Assembly: GCF_002192455.1 (NCBI RefSeq)
Contig: NZ_CP021744.1
Span: 2,510,001 to 2,574,000, forward strand
Direction of reading: 5' to 3'
Source: Streptomyces albireticuli
GTDB taxonomy: Bacteria; Actinomycetota; Actinomycetes; Streptomycetales; Streptomycetaceae
Length of the DNA stretch: 64,000 bases
In this document: positions 51,723-60,129 of the stretch, piece after piece
Numbering within the stretch: position 1 is the stretch's first letter
Layout: each line of letters begins with the position of its first letter
Translations under genes and position numbers: made by a program
Notes under the pieces: generated by a model
Seen by the model: the letters and a program-made list of their open reading frames with translations, nothing else
Told to the model about the DNA's origin: nothing
Databases searched by the model: none

Positions 51723-52055
51723 TCAGGCGGTGGCGCGGGAGGCGTCGTCGACGATCAGGGGCTCCAGCTCCTTGACCGCCTTGCGCTCCACGAAGAAGGC
51801 CGCCGTGGGGATGGTGCCGGCCACCAGGACCCACGCCAGCCTGCCGAACGACCACTTGGCCTTGGAGCCCATGTCGAAGGCGAAGACCAGGTACAGGATG
51901 AAGAGCCAGCCGTGGGCGATGGCGATCAGCCGGACGGCGCCCGAGACATCCATGTCGAGCAGGTACTTGGCGATCATCCCGATCACCAGCAGGACCAGCA
52001 GCACGCCCGTGACGTACGCGAGGACGCGGTAGCGGGTCAGCACGCTTCTTTTCAT
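51723..52055 (-). CDS. DUF3817 membrane protein (copy 1)
   Basis: 110 residues, ATG 52055. Three membrane helices: YVTGVLLVLLVIGMIAKYLL, IAHGWLFILYLVFAFDMGSK and LAWVLVAGTIPTAAFFVERK. The IAHGWLF..Y..F..D core and FFVERK ending are DUF3817 hallmarks. A second member lies at 53818-54162 with the same layout ([23 protein letters not shown]). Function unknown for the family. Expressed with its own hairpin terminator, between icmA and a MarR gene. Confidence 0.88.
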   Translation of the reverse strand: MKRSVLTRYRVLAYVTGVLLVLLVIGMIAKYLLDMDVSGAVRLIAIAHGWLFILYLVFAFDMGSKAKWSFGRLAWVLVAGTIPTAAFFVERKAVKELEPLIVDDASRATA

Positions 52056-52144
52056 GCCTACGAGCGTAACCGCACGTTCCGGGGCGATCTTCGCCGCCCC
52101 TTCCCCGCCGCGGCGCGTGTCCTCGCGGCGGCGGGCGCCCCGGC

Positions 52145-52705
52145 CTACGCGCCCCGCGCGCCCTCGAAGTCCGCGCCTTCCTCGGCGCTCCCCGGCTCCG
52201 CGTCCTCGAAGTCCTCCGCCGCCACCCGCAGGGGCCGCAGCAGCGAGAAGATCTCCGCGCAGCCCTCCGCGTCGTACACCCCCAGGCCGAAATCCATGGC
52301 CATCAGGTCGCGGGTGGCCGCGTCGACGACCTCGCGGCCCTTGTCGGTGATCGAGGCGAGGGTGCCCCGGCCGTCGTTGGGGTTGGGGCGCTTGGCCACC
52401 AGGCCCGAGACGACCAGCCGGTCCACCGTGTTGGTGACCGAGGTGGGGTGCACCATCAGCCGCTCGCCGATCTTGGACATCGGCAGCTCGCCGGCCTTGC
52501 TGAACGTCAGCAGCACCAGCGCCTCGTAGCGGGCGAAGGTCAGCCCGTACGGTTTGACGACCGCGTCGACCTGGCCCAGCAGGATCTGGTGGGCCCGCAT
52601 GATCGAAGTGATCGCGGCCATCGACGGCACGGACCCCCAGCGCTGCTTCCAGAGCTCGTCTGCGCGGGCGATGGGATCGAAGGGGAGGCTGAGCGGCTTC
52701 GGCAC
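52145..52705 (-). CDS. MarR-family regulator
   Basis: 186 residues from GTG 52705. Winged helix: LTFARYEALVLLTFSKAGEL, MSKIGERLMVHPTSVTNTVD (recognition helix), KRPNPNDGRGTLASITDKG (wing). Begins with a ~45-residue extension (DPIARADELWKQRWGSVPSM) common in one actinobacterial MarR subgroup, and ends in an acidic tail. The DUF3817 gene lies 89 bases downstream, so they may be co-transcribed. Confidence 0.9.
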   Translation of the reverse strand: MPKPLSLPFDPIARADELWKQRWGSVPSMAAITSIMRAHQILLGQVDAVVKPYGLTFARYEALVLLTFSKAGELPMSKIGERLMVHPTSVTNTVDRLVVSGLVAKRPNPNDGRGTLASITDKGREVVDAATRDLMAMDFGLGVYDAEGCAEIFSLLRPLRVAAEDFEDAEPGSAEEGADFEGARGA

Positions 52706-52791
52706 GGGACGAGCCTACCGCCCGGCCACATGGTGACCGCCGGTATCTCAAATTCCGGACGGCACAGGGGAAGGACTAGGCGTTTCCCTCG

Positions 52792-53148
52792 TCACGCGGC
52801 GGTCTCCCGTGCCTCACGCACCAGCTGCACGGCGTCCGCGAGGCGCAGCCGCGGCTCCGCCTTGCGGACGGCCCGGATGGCGTGGAGCTCCTGGGCGACG
52901 GGGTCGACGCCGGCCTCGGCGCAGACGCCGCGCACCCACTCGGCCCGCACCTCGCGCTCCGGGCGGGCGGCCCGCTCGGCGATCAGCGCGGCGGCGCGCT
53001 CCAGGCCGGGCCGCTCCGCGTCGCTCGCCGAGGCCAGCGCCTCGGCGACGGCGTCGGCCACGGCGGCCGAGTCGCGGAGCACGACCACGGCGTCGAGGCC
53101 GGGCGCGGACTTCTCGTCGCCGTTACCGTTCTTGAGCAGCTTGAACAC
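52792..53148 (-). CDS. Conserved hypothetical small helical protein
   Basis: 118 residues from GTG 53148 (GGGGGAG 6 bases upstream). Begins FKLLKNGNGDEKSAPGLDAV; the rest is Ala/Glu/Arg-rich and strongly helical (AVADAVAEALASASDAERPG, ELHAIRAVRKAEPRL). No membrane segment, signal or enzyme motif. No family recognised with confidence. It is alone between a MarR gene and a gap. Confidence 0.7.
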   Translation of the reverse strand: MFKLLKNGNGDEKSAPGLDAVVVLRDSAAVADAVAEALASASDAERPGLERAAALIAERAARPEREVRAEWVRGVCAEAGVDPVAQELHAIRAVRKAEPRLRLADAVQLVREARETAA

Positions 53149-53279
53149 GGCTGACTCCCCCTGTCGGTCCTGCTGTCGATCTTGCCGCCGCCGAGCGTAC
53201 GACACCCCGCACCACGATCCCCACCACCAGTGTGCCGCTCACCCCGGTTCCGGCCACCACGTCTTCGGCGCTGCCGTCG

Positions 53280-53420
53280 TCGTGGCCTACATGAGCGCGG
53301 CCGATGAGGCCCTCGACCCTCCGTACGGCGCCCTGCTCGATCTCGCCCGCGACATGGACGCCAACCGTGCGGACGCCTACGACGCGGCCGACCGCATCCG
53401 GTCCTGGCGCGTCCGACCGG
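53280..53420 (+). pseudogene. Possible short coding remnant
   Basis: One plus frame reads VVAYMSAADEALDPPYG then ALLDLARDMDANRADAYDAA and DRIRSWR, a coherent helical protein sequence. It has no ribosome site, and the frame runs on without a stop through the hairpin at 53455-53498. It may be the remains of a small gene or chance. Confidence 0.25.
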
Positions 53421-53454
53421 TTCACGGCGGTTCGCCGCCCGGTCCCACGCGAAA

Positions 53455-53498
53455 GCGGCCGCCCGGAACGGACCGTGGGGTCCGTTCCGGGCGGCCGC
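53455..53498 (-). terminator. Perfect 20-bp hairpin
   Basis: Arms 53455-53474 and 53479-53498 are exact complements, loop GTGG, 27 bases beyond the thiamine-binding-fold gene's stop. Confidence 0.75.
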
Positions 53499-53524
53499 TC
53501 GAAGAAGGCGCGGGCCGGGTCGGG

Positions 53525-53821
53525 TCAGCCTTCCGACAGGTGGCGTTCGACCGTTTCGACCTTCGACGTCAGACCGTTCGTGACGCCGGGGCGGATGTCC
53601 GCCTTCAGGACGAGGGAGACGCGGCCGCAGCGGGCCTCCACCGCGGCGACGGCGCGCTTGACGACGTCCATGACCTCGTCCCATTCGCCCTCGACCGACG
53701 TGAACATCGCGTCCGTGCGGTTGGGCAGGCCGGACTCGCGGACCACACGGACGGCGTCGGCCACGTACTCGCCGACGTCCTCGCCGACGCCCAGGGGCGA
53801 GACGGAGAAGGCGACGATCAT
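53525..53821 (-). CDS. MTH1187/YkoF-type thiamine-binding-fold protein
   Basis: 98 residues, ATG 53821 overlapping the stop of the preceding DUF3817 gene (ATGA). The sequence ([57 protein letters not shown]) matches the small ferredoxin-like family that binds thiamine or related ligands. Cytoplasmic, no catalytic residues. Coupling to a membrane protein suggests a joint role that is unknown. Confidence 0.88.
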   Translation of the reverse strand: MIVAFSVSPLGVGEDVGEYVADAVRVVRESGLPNRTDAMFTSVEGEWDEVMDVVKRAVAAVEARCGRVSLVLKADIRPGVTNGLTSKVETVERHLSEG

Positions 53822-54162
53822 GCGTTGACCACGCCTTCCTTGCGGGCGCGGGCGGCGATGACGCTCGCCTCGGCCTCGCGGCGCAGCTTGCGCTCGGCGA
53901 AGAAGCCGCCGAAGGGGAGGACGGAGAGGATGAAGTACAGGGCGGCGGTCTTCAGCTGCCACTTGGTCTTGTTCCAGGCGTCCAGCCAGAACAGGACGTA
54001 GATGACGAAGAGGATGCCGTGGATGGCGCCCATCACCGGCACGGCGTTGAAGTCGGTCGTGCGCTTGAGCACCGAGCAGACCATCAGCAGCAGGAAGGAA
54101 ACGGCCTCCGGGGCGGAGACCAGGCGGAGCCGGCGCAGGGCGGAGGCGGTCTTGATGTCCAC
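53818..54162 (-). CDS. DUF3817 membrane protein (copy 2)
   Basis: 114 residues, ATG 54162. Three helices: [59 protein letters not shown]. Same architecture and signature residues (IHG, FF-ERK) as the gene at 51723-52055. Translationally coupled to the thiamine-binding-fold gene by an ATGA overlap. Confidence 0.88.
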   Translation of the reverse strand: MDIKTASALRRLRLVSAPEAVSFLLLMVCSVLKRTTDFNAVPVMGAIHGILFVIYVLFWLDAWNKTKWQLKTAALYFILSVLPFGGFFAERKLRREAEASVIAARARKEGVVNA

Positions 54163-54352
54163 GGGGGCACCTTCGGAGTGTGAGTGGCGGAACGACTACC
54201 GCTTGTGAGGGTATTCACAAGCCGGTCCATTGTCTCAGCCCGGCGGACGATCACGGGATGGGGGTCCGGTCCGGGACATTCCGGGACGGTTCCGGGTCGC
54301 TTCCGGGGCCACAACGACAAACAGGGCCTGTTCGAGCGGTATGTCCTGCCGC

Positions 54353-54365
54353 TAGCGTCGTCCCG
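54353..54365 (+). promoter_or_regulatory. -10 box placing a leaderless start at the first AIM24 gene
   Basis: TAGCGT (54353-54358) ends 6 bases before GTG 54365, and no ribosome site is present between. This spacing is that of Streptomyces leaderless mRNAs. The -35 is not clear (TTCGAG at 54331-54336 at best). Confidence 0.45.
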
Positions 54366-55003
54366 TGGCTCAGTTTCGGCTCCAAGGGAGCAAAGTTCTC
54401 GCCGTCGACCTCTCCGGCGACGCGGTCAAGGCCAAGAACGGCGCGATGGTCGCGTACGAGGGCGAGATGTCGTTCAAGAAGATGACCGGCGGCGGCGACG
54501 GCCTGCGCGGCATGGTCACGCGCCGGCTCACCGGCGAACAGATGGAAGTGATGGAGGTGAAGGGGCGCGGCACCTGCTACTTCGCCGACCGCGCCACCGA
54601 GATAAACCTGGTCACACTGCGCGGCGAGACGCTCTACGTCGAGTCCAGCAATCTGCTGTGCACCGACGCCGCCCTGCGCACCGGCACCTCCTTCACCGGT
54701 CTGCGCGGCGCCTCCCAGGGCACCGGGCTGTTCACGACGACCGTCGAGGGTTCCGGCCAGGCGGCGATCATGTCGGACGGCCAGGCGGTCGTGCTGCGGG
54801 TGACGCCGTCGACGCCGCTCCAGGTGGACCCGGGCGCGTACATCGCGCACACCGGCAAGCTGAAGCAGCACTTCCAGTCCGGGGTGAACTTCCGGACCTT
54901 CATCGGCGAGGGCTCCGGCGAGGCCTTCCAGATCCGTTTCGAGGGCGAGGGCCTGGTGTACGTACAGCCCAGCGAGCGCAACACGATCGGCGGTGACGTC
55001 TGA
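54365..55003 (+). CDS. AIM24-family protein 1
   Basis: 212 residues, GTG 54365, apparently leaderless. AIM24/TdAIM24-like beta-helix fold: FRLQGSKVLAVDLSGDAV, AMVAYEGEMSFKKMTGG, GRGTCYFADRATEINLVTL, LYVESSNLLC, GSGEAFQIRFEGEGLVYVQP. The eukaryotic namesake is a mitochondrial inner-membrane-associated protein; bacterial function is not established. First of three adjacent paralogues joined by overlapping stop/start codons, which points to a three-subunit assembly. Confidence 0.9.
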   Translation: MAQFRLQGSKVLAVDLSGDAVKAKNGAMVAYEGEMSFKKMTGGGDGLRGMVTRRLTGEQMEVMEVKGRGTCYFADRATEINLVTLRGETLYVESSNLLCTDAALRTGTSFTGLRGASQGTGLFTTTVEGSGQAAIMSDGQAVVLRVTPSTPLQVDPGAYIAHTGKLKQHFQSGVNFRTFIGEGSGEAFQIRFEGEGLVYVQPSERNTIGGDV

Positions 55004-55653
55004 TGCCCTTCCGGCTCCTGAACTCCCGCATGGTCGAGGCGAAGCTCGTCCCCGGCCAGCGGCTCTTCAGCCAGCGCGGCGCCATGCTCGCCTACAAGGG
55101 CGACGTGTCCTTCACGCCCAGCATCACGGGCGGCCAGGGCGGCGTGATGGGCATGATCGGCCGCCGGGTGGCCAACGAGGCGACGCCCCTGATGACCGTG
55201 GAGGGCGCCGGCACGGTGATGTTCGGCCACGGCGGGCACCACGTGCATGTGATCGAGCTGTCCGGCGAGACGCTCTACGTGGAGGCCGACCGCCTCCTCG
55301 CCTTCGACGGCTCCCTCCAGCAGGGCACGATGTTCATGGGCTCGCAGGGCGGCGTCATGGGCATGGTCCGCGGCCAGGTCACGGGCCAGGGCCTGTTCAC
55401 CACGACGCTCAAGGGGCACGGCGCCGTCGCGGTGATGGCGCACGGCGGCTTCATCGAGCTGCCGATCACCCCGCGGCGGCCCGTGCACGTCGACCCGCAG
55501 GCGTACGTCGCGCACCGCGGCGAGGTCCGCAACAAACTCTCGGCCGCGCTCGGCTGGCGCGAGATGGTCGGCCGCGGTTCCGGTGAGGCGTTCCAGCTCG
55601 AACTGTCCGGCAGCGGCACGGTGTACGTACAGGCCTCGGAGGAGAAGCTGTGA
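55003..55653 (+). CDS. AIM24-family protein 2
   Basis: 216 residues; ATG 55003 shares a base with the preceding stop (TGATG). Same fold markers: LVPGQRLFSQRGAMLAYKGD, GTVMFGHGGHHVHVIELSGE, LYVEADRLLAFDGSLQQG, GSGEAFQLELSGSGTVYVQA. Distinguished by a Gly/Met-rich insert (GGQGGVMGMIGRR; GSQGGVMGMVRGQV). Coupled to the third member by GTGA. Confidence 0.9.
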   Translation: MPFRLLNSRMVEAKLVPGQRLFSQRGAMLAYKGDVSFTPSITGGQGGVMGMIGRRVANEATPLMTVEGAGTVMFGHGGHHVHVIELSGETLYVEADRLLAFDGSLQQGTMFMGSQGGVMGMVRGQVTGQGLFTTTLKGHGAVAVMAHGGFIELPITPRRPVHVDPQAYVAHRGEVRNKLSAALGWREMVGRGSGEAFQLELSGSGTVYVQASEEKL

Positions 55654-56414
55654 ACGGCCCGGTGATCCATGACGCGCACACGCTGCCGGTCGACGACAAC
55701 GTCAATCCGTACGCCTTCAGCGTGGACCTCGACGGCCAGTGGTTCCTCCAGAAGGGGAAGATGATCGCCTATTACGGGCGTATCGACTTCCACGGCATCG
55801 GCCACGGCCGCCTCGACCGTCTCATCGCCCGCAGTTTCCACTCCCCGCTGCACGCCGCGGACTGGGTGGTGGCCGAGGGCCAGGGCAAGATGCTGCTCGC
55901 CGACCGCTCCTTCGACGTGAACTCCTTCGACCTGGAGGACGGCAACCTCACGGTGCGCTCGGGGAATCTGCTGGCCTTCCAGCCGTCCCTGTCCCTCAAG
56001 CAGTCGATCGTCCCCGGCTTCCTCACGCTGATCGGCACCGGCAAGTTCGTCGCGGCCTCCAACGGCCCGGTCGTCTTCGCCGAGCCGCCGATCCGGGTCG
56101 ACCCGCAGGCGCTCGTCGGCTGGGCGGACTGCCCCTCGCCGTGCCACCACTACGACCACCAGTACCTGACCGGGGTCCTCGGCGGGGTACGGGCGTTCAC
56201 CGGGATCGGCGGCACCTCGGGCGAGGAGCATCAGTTCGAGTTCGTCGGTGCCGGTACGGTACTGCTTCAGTCCACGGAGCAGCTGATGGCGGAGATCTCG
56301 ACGGGCAGCGTGCCGCAGCAGGCCGGTGTCCCGGGCGCAACCCCGCCGAATCAGCCATCTATGCCACGCATGCCGGGCCAGCTGGGAGACCTCCAGCGCC
56401 GCTTCGGGCTGTGA
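55650..56414 (+). CDS. AIM24-family protein 3
   Basis: 254 residues; GTG 55650 overlaps the preceding TGA (GTGA). Most divergent member: NPYAFSVDLDGQWFLQKGKM, MIAYYGRIDFHGIGHG, GKMLLADRSFDVNSFDLEDG, WADCPSPCHHYDHQYLTG (Cys/His-rich loop not present in the other two), then SGEEHQFEFVGAGTVLLQST. A Pro/Gln/Gly-rich tail of ~35 residues follows. The Cys/His loop could bind a metal, which is inference. Confidence 0.88.
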   Translation: MNGPVIHDAHTLPVDDNVNPYAFSVDLDGQWFLQKGKMIAYYGRIDFHGIGHGRLDRLIARSFHSPLHAADWVVAEGQGKMLLADRSFDVNSFDLEDGNLTVRSGNLLAFQPSLSLKQSIVPGFLTLIGTGKFVAASNGPVVFAEPPIRVDPQALVGWADCPSPCHHYDHQYLTGVLGGVRAFTGIGGTSGEEHQFEFVGAGTVLLQSTEQLMAEISTGSVPQQAGVPGATPPNQPSMPRMPGQLGDLQRRFGL

Positions 56415-56507
56415 GCGGTACCCTGCGGAGGGTGACGTCGAACGCGTGACCTCGTCACCCGCACCCACACTGGTTAATTTTTCAACTTTCTTAGGTAGAA
56501 TTCCTCT

Positions 56508-56990
56508 ATGTCTATGGACACCGAGAACGGCACCCGCTGGCTCAGCGAAGAGGAACAGCGCGCCTGGCGCGCCCATCTGGACGTCAGCCGCCTGTTGATG
56601 CACCAGCTCGAACGGGACCTCCAGCCGTTCGGCCTCACCAACAACGACTACGAGATCCTCGTCAATCTCTCGGAGTCCGAGGACCACCGGATGCGGATGA
56701 GCGACCTCGCCACCGCCACCCTCCAGTCCAAGAGCCGGCTCTCCCACCAGATCACCCGCATGGAGAACGCCGGTCTCGTCCGCCGCGAGAACTGCGAGTC
56801 CGACCGGCGTGGCCTGTATGCCGTCCTCACCGAGCAGGGCTGGGAGATGATGCGGGAGGTCGCCCCGCACCATGTCGCCTCCGTCCGCGAGCACTTCATC
56901 GACCTGCTGGGCGAGGCGGACCTCAAGGCGCTCTACGCCTCCCTCGCCCCGGTGGCCCAGCACCTGCGGACCACGCGCGGGCGGGTCTGA
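56508..56990 (+). CDS. MarR-family regulator
   Basis: 160 residues, ATG 56508 (in-frame ATG 56514 also possible). Winged helix: LTNNDYEILVNLSESEDHRM, MRMSDLATATLQSKSRLSHQ, NAGLVRRENCESDRRGLYAV, LTEQGWEMMREVAP. TAGAAT at 56496-56501 ends 6 bases before the ATG, so the message may be leaderless; the region just upstream is AT-rich (GGTTAATTTTTCAAC). Convergent with the PBP gene. Target unknown. Confidence 0.92.
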   Translation: MSMDTENGTRWLSEEEQRAWRAHLDVSRLLMHQLERDLQPFGLTNNDYEILVNLSESEDHRMRMSDLATATLQSKSRLSHQITRMENAGLVRRENCESDRRGLYAVLTEQGWEMMREVAPHHVASVREHFIDLLGEADLKALYASLAPVAQHLRTTRGRV

Positions 56991-57039
56991 GTCCCGGCCC
57001 CACCGGCCGGGGCGCCTCGCGCGGGCGCCCCGGCACTCC

Positions 57040-58983
57040 TCAGGACCGCGCGGCGCGCGTGTAGTCGGCCCAGACGCGGGCCGGGAAGACATTGCCGCGC
57101 CGCCCGTCCTCGCCGCCGACCTCCGACACCGGCAGCAGCTGCGGCTCCCCCGGCTTCGTACGGAACAGGGTCACGGCCGTGGACAGCTCCTCGGTGTAGC
57201 CCACGAACCACGCCGACCGCAGCCGGTCCTGGTCCCCGGTCCGGGCCGCCGCGAAGGGGCCGGTCCCCTTCGCCCCGTCGGTCACGGCCTCGTCCACGCC
57301 CTTGGCGCCCGTCTCCCGGAGCACCTCCGTGACGCCGTCGGCCACGCCCTTGTCCATGGCCCGCCGCGCCTTCGCCCGGTCCTCGAAGCCGCCGACGGAC
57401 ACCCGGTCCTTGAGCAGCTTCGTCACCGAGTACGGGTCGTTCTGCATCCCGTGGTTGGCGAAGGTGCCGTACGCGCCCGCCATCCGGATGGCGCTGGGCG
57501 TCGAGGTCCCGATGGGGAACGTCCGCTCCAGCTCGGCCATGCTGCCCTTGAGCAGGCCCGCGCGCACGGCCGTGTCCCGCACCTCCTCCAGGCCCACGTC
57601 CCGGCCGAGCTGGGTGAAGGTGGCGTTGCCGCCGGTCGTGAGCGCCTGGCGCAGGGTGGGGTGCGAGTCGTCCGGGCCGGGGCCGTCGGCCGACGGCGCG
57701 AGCAGGGTGCCGTCCTTGCCGTAGTAGCTGTCGGGGTCGTCGCCGCGCTTGAGGGCGGCGGCGAGGACGAACGGCTTGAACGCGGAGCCCGCGGGGACGC
57801 CGGACGTGTCCGCGTTGTTGGCGAAGTGCTTGGTGGCGTCGGGGCCGCCGTAGAGGGCGAGGACGGCGCCGTCCGAGGGCCGCACCGAGGCGGCGCCGAC
57901 CTGGACGCCCTCGTCGGCCGGGCGCTTCTTCGGGTCGACGTCCCGGCCGAGCACGCCTTCCACAGCCTTCGACAGCTGCCGCATCCGGTTCCTGTCGAAG
58001 GTGGTGTGGATCTTGTAGCCGCCGCGCGCGAGGTCCTGGTCGGTGAGCATCGTGCGCTGCTTGATGTATTTGTTGGCGACGTCGACGAGATAGCCGGTCT
58101 GGCCGCCCAGGCTCGTGGACATCGACTGCTTGAGCGGCTCCGGGAAGGTCCGGTACTTCTCGCGCTCCTCCTCGGCGAGCAGCCCCGCCTTGACCTGCCG
58201 GTCGAGGATCCACTTCCAGCGGTCGACCGCGCGGGCGTGGTTGGCCGCGCTGGTGGCGGGGTCGTAGAGCTCCGCCCCCTTCAACAGGGAGGCCAGCATG
58301 GCGCTCTGACCCGGGTTCAGCTTCTTGGCGGGGATGCCGTAGTACGCCTGGGCCGCGGCCTCGATCCCGTAGGCGCCGCGGCCGAACCAGCTGGTGTTCA
58401 GATAGCCCTGGAGGACTTCGTCCTTGCTCTTCGTCCGGTCCACCTTGAGCGAGATGACGAACTCCTTGACCTTCCGCGTGACGGTCTGCTCCTGCGAGAG
58501 GTAGGTGTTCTTCACGTACTGCTGGGTGATCGTGGAACCGCCCTGGGTCTCCCCGCCCTGGGCGGTACTGGCGAACGCCCGCAGGATGCCCTTGAACGAC
58601 ACCCCGCGGTCGCTGTAGAAGCTCTCGTTCTCCGCGGCGATCACGGCGGTCCGGGCGGACTCCGGCACCTCCGACAGGCGGACGATGTTCCGGTTGACCT
58701 GCCCGAGGCTCACCATCTGGCTGCCGTCCGACCAGTAGTACGTATTGGCCTCCTGGAAGGCCGCGGCGTTCTCGTCGGGGATGTCCACGCTCGCGTAGAC
58801 CCAGGCGAACAGCCCGGCCAGGGTGCCGACGCACACCGTGAGCACGCCCAGGAGCTGCCGCCAGGACGGGAGCCAGCGCCGGACGCCGCGTCTGCCGTGG
58901 CGCGGGTAGTCGACGAGTCTCCTGCCGGCCGGCTTCTCCTTCCCCTTGCGGCGGGGGCGCGGCTTGTCACGGTGCTTGCTCAA
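57040..58983 (-). CDS. Class A penicillin-binding protein with non-canonical transpeptidase motifs
   Basis: 647 residues from TTG 58983 (AGGAG 10 bases upstream; the frame stays open to 59136). Basic cytoplasmic tail, one membrane anchor (~43-66, LLGVLTVCVGTLAGLFAWVY), then GT51 glycosyltransferase (AAENESFYSD with the catalytic Glu118, GGSTITQQYVKNTYL, RKVKEFVISLKVDRTKSKDE) and transpeptidase. Active-site S400-A-F-K403 is intact, but the SxN motif reads G-G-N (451-453) and KTG reads R-T-G (581-583). Polymerises peptidoglycan outside the membrane; cross-linking ability may be altered. C terminus lacks PASTA domains. Confidence 0.92.
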   Translation of the reverse strand: MSKHRDKPRPRRKGKEKPAGRRLVDYPRHGRRGVRRWLPSWRQLLGVLTVCVGTLAGLFAWVYASVDIPDENAAAFQEANTYYWSDGSQMVSLGQVNRNIVRLSEVPESARTAVIAAENESFYSDRGVSFKGILRAFASTAQGGETQGGSTITQQYVKNTYLSQEQTVTRKVKEFVISLKVDRTKSKDEVLQGYLNTSWFGRGAYGIEAAAQAYYGIPAKKLNPGQSAMLASLLKGAELYDPATSAANHARAVDRWKWILDRQVKAGLLAEEEREKYRTFPEPLKQSMSTSLGGQTGYLVDVANKYIKQRTMLTDQDLARGGYKIHTTFDRNRMRQLSKAVEGVLGRDVDPKKRPADEGVQVGAASVRPSDGAVLALYGGPDATKHFANNADTSGVPAGSAFKPFVLAAALKRGDDPDSYYGKDGTLLAPSADGPGPDDSHPTLRQALTTGGNATFTQLGRDVGLEEVRDTAVRAGLLKGSMAELERTFPIGTSTPSAIRMAGAYGTFANHGMQNDPYSVTKLLKDRVSVGGFEDRAKARRAMDKGVADGVTEVLRETGAKGVDEAVTDGAKGTGPFAAARTGDQDRLRSAWFVGYTEELSTAVTLFRTKPGEPQLLPVSEVGGEDGRRGNVFPARVWADYTRAARS

Positions 58984-59240
58984 GGGCCGGTCACTCCTGG
59001 ACGAGGCATCTCCGTACGGATTCCTGCGGAACTCGGTGTTGACGGCTGAGACGGTCCCGGGCGAGCGCTGGTTCGATAATTTGTATGAGCGTTCTGTGAC
59101 ATGTGTGGTTGCTGTGACGAACGAGGCGGTGAACAAGGCGTCCGGGGCCGGTTTTTCCGGCGTGGCGCCCGACCGTCCATGACACGCCGACCGTTCCGCT
59201 ATGCCCCTTACCTCCCAGGGGCTGCTGCTACTTCTGACGC

Positions 59241-59900
59241 ATGCTCACCTCACGTGCTCGGCGGTCCACCGCCGTCACCCTCGCGCTCGCCGCCGCCGCG
59301 GTCCTCGGCTCCCCCAGCGCCACCACACCGGCCGTCGCCGTGCCCGCCCGGATGCCCGAGCCGTCCCCCGCGGACACCGCCCGCAACGAGCTCGCCGATC
59401 TGGCCGTCGAGGCACCGCACCCCATGACCGGCTACTCGCGGGCGAAGTTCCCCCACTGGATCCAGCAGGGCGACGACTGCGACACCCGCGAGACCGTCCT
59501 CAAGCGGGACGGCCAGAACGTCACCCAGGACGCCAAGTGCCGGGCCACGAGCGGCACCTGGCACAGCCTGTACGACGGCAAGGACTTCACCTCGGCGTCG
59601 CAGCTGGACATCGACCACATGGTGCCGCTGGCCAACGCCTGGCGGTCCGGGGCCGATCACTGGGAGACGCCTCGGCGCAAGCAGTTCGCGAACGACCTGA
59701 CGCACTCGCAGCTCATCGCCGTCTCCGCCGCCTCGAACCGCAGCAAGGGCGACCAGTCCCCCGACCAGTGGAGCCCGCCGGACCGCACGTACTGGTGCAC
59801 GTACTCCCGCGCCTGGGTGGACGTGAAGTACCTGTACGACCTGTCGGTGACCGAGGCGGAGGCGAACCAGCTGGTCGCGATGCTCAACACGTGCGACTGA
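59241..59900 (+). CDS. Secreted HNH (DUF1524/GmrSD-type) nuclease
   Basis: 219 residues, ATG 59241. Sec signal peptide (STAVTLALAAAAVLGSPSAT, cleavage near AVAVPA). The mature enzyme contains the DUF1524 HNH core: YSRAKFPHWIQQGDDCDTRE, TSASQLDIDHMVPLANAWRS, RKQFANDLTHSQLIAVSAAS, NRSKGDQSPDQWSPP. Catalytic His is in DIDHMVPL with supporting Asn/Lys downstream. Three Cys pairs are possible (DDCD, AKCRA, WCTY, NTCD). Probably an extracellular nuclease for DNA scavenging. Divergent from the PBP gene. Confidence 0.93.
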   Translation: MLTSRARRSTAVTLALAAAAVLGSPSATTPAVAVPARMPEPSPADTARNELADLAVEAPHPMTGYSRAKFPHWIQQGDDCDTRETVLKRDGQNVTQDAKCRATSGTWHSLYDGKDFTSASQLDIDHMVPLANAWRSGADHWETPRRKQFANDLTHSQLIAVSAASNRSKGDQSPDQWSPPDRTYWCTYSRAWVDVKYLYDLSVTEAEANQLVAMLNTCD

Positions 59901-60129
59901 CGGCCGGCGGCCGTGGTCATGAACCGCGCTGATCCGGTCGGCCCGGGACAAGACCGAACGGCCTGATCCCTCGCTGAAGAACTACGTGCGCACGGGCACG
60001 GGCAGCCCCGCCCCGGACGTCTTCCTCAAGGAATGGCGCGACAGCGCCGGTACGGACGGGAAGCGGCCGGGAGACGACGGCTTCGACGGGCGGGAAGGGG
60101 CGGGGTCGGGGGACAAGCCCGCCGCGGGC

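Larger units (their letters stand above)
53149..53524. other. 376-base region between two minus-strand genes
   Basis: Contains the possible remnant at 53280-53420 and a perfect 20-bp hairpin at 53455-53498 that ends the gene to the right. Nothing else is supported. Confidence 0.45.
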
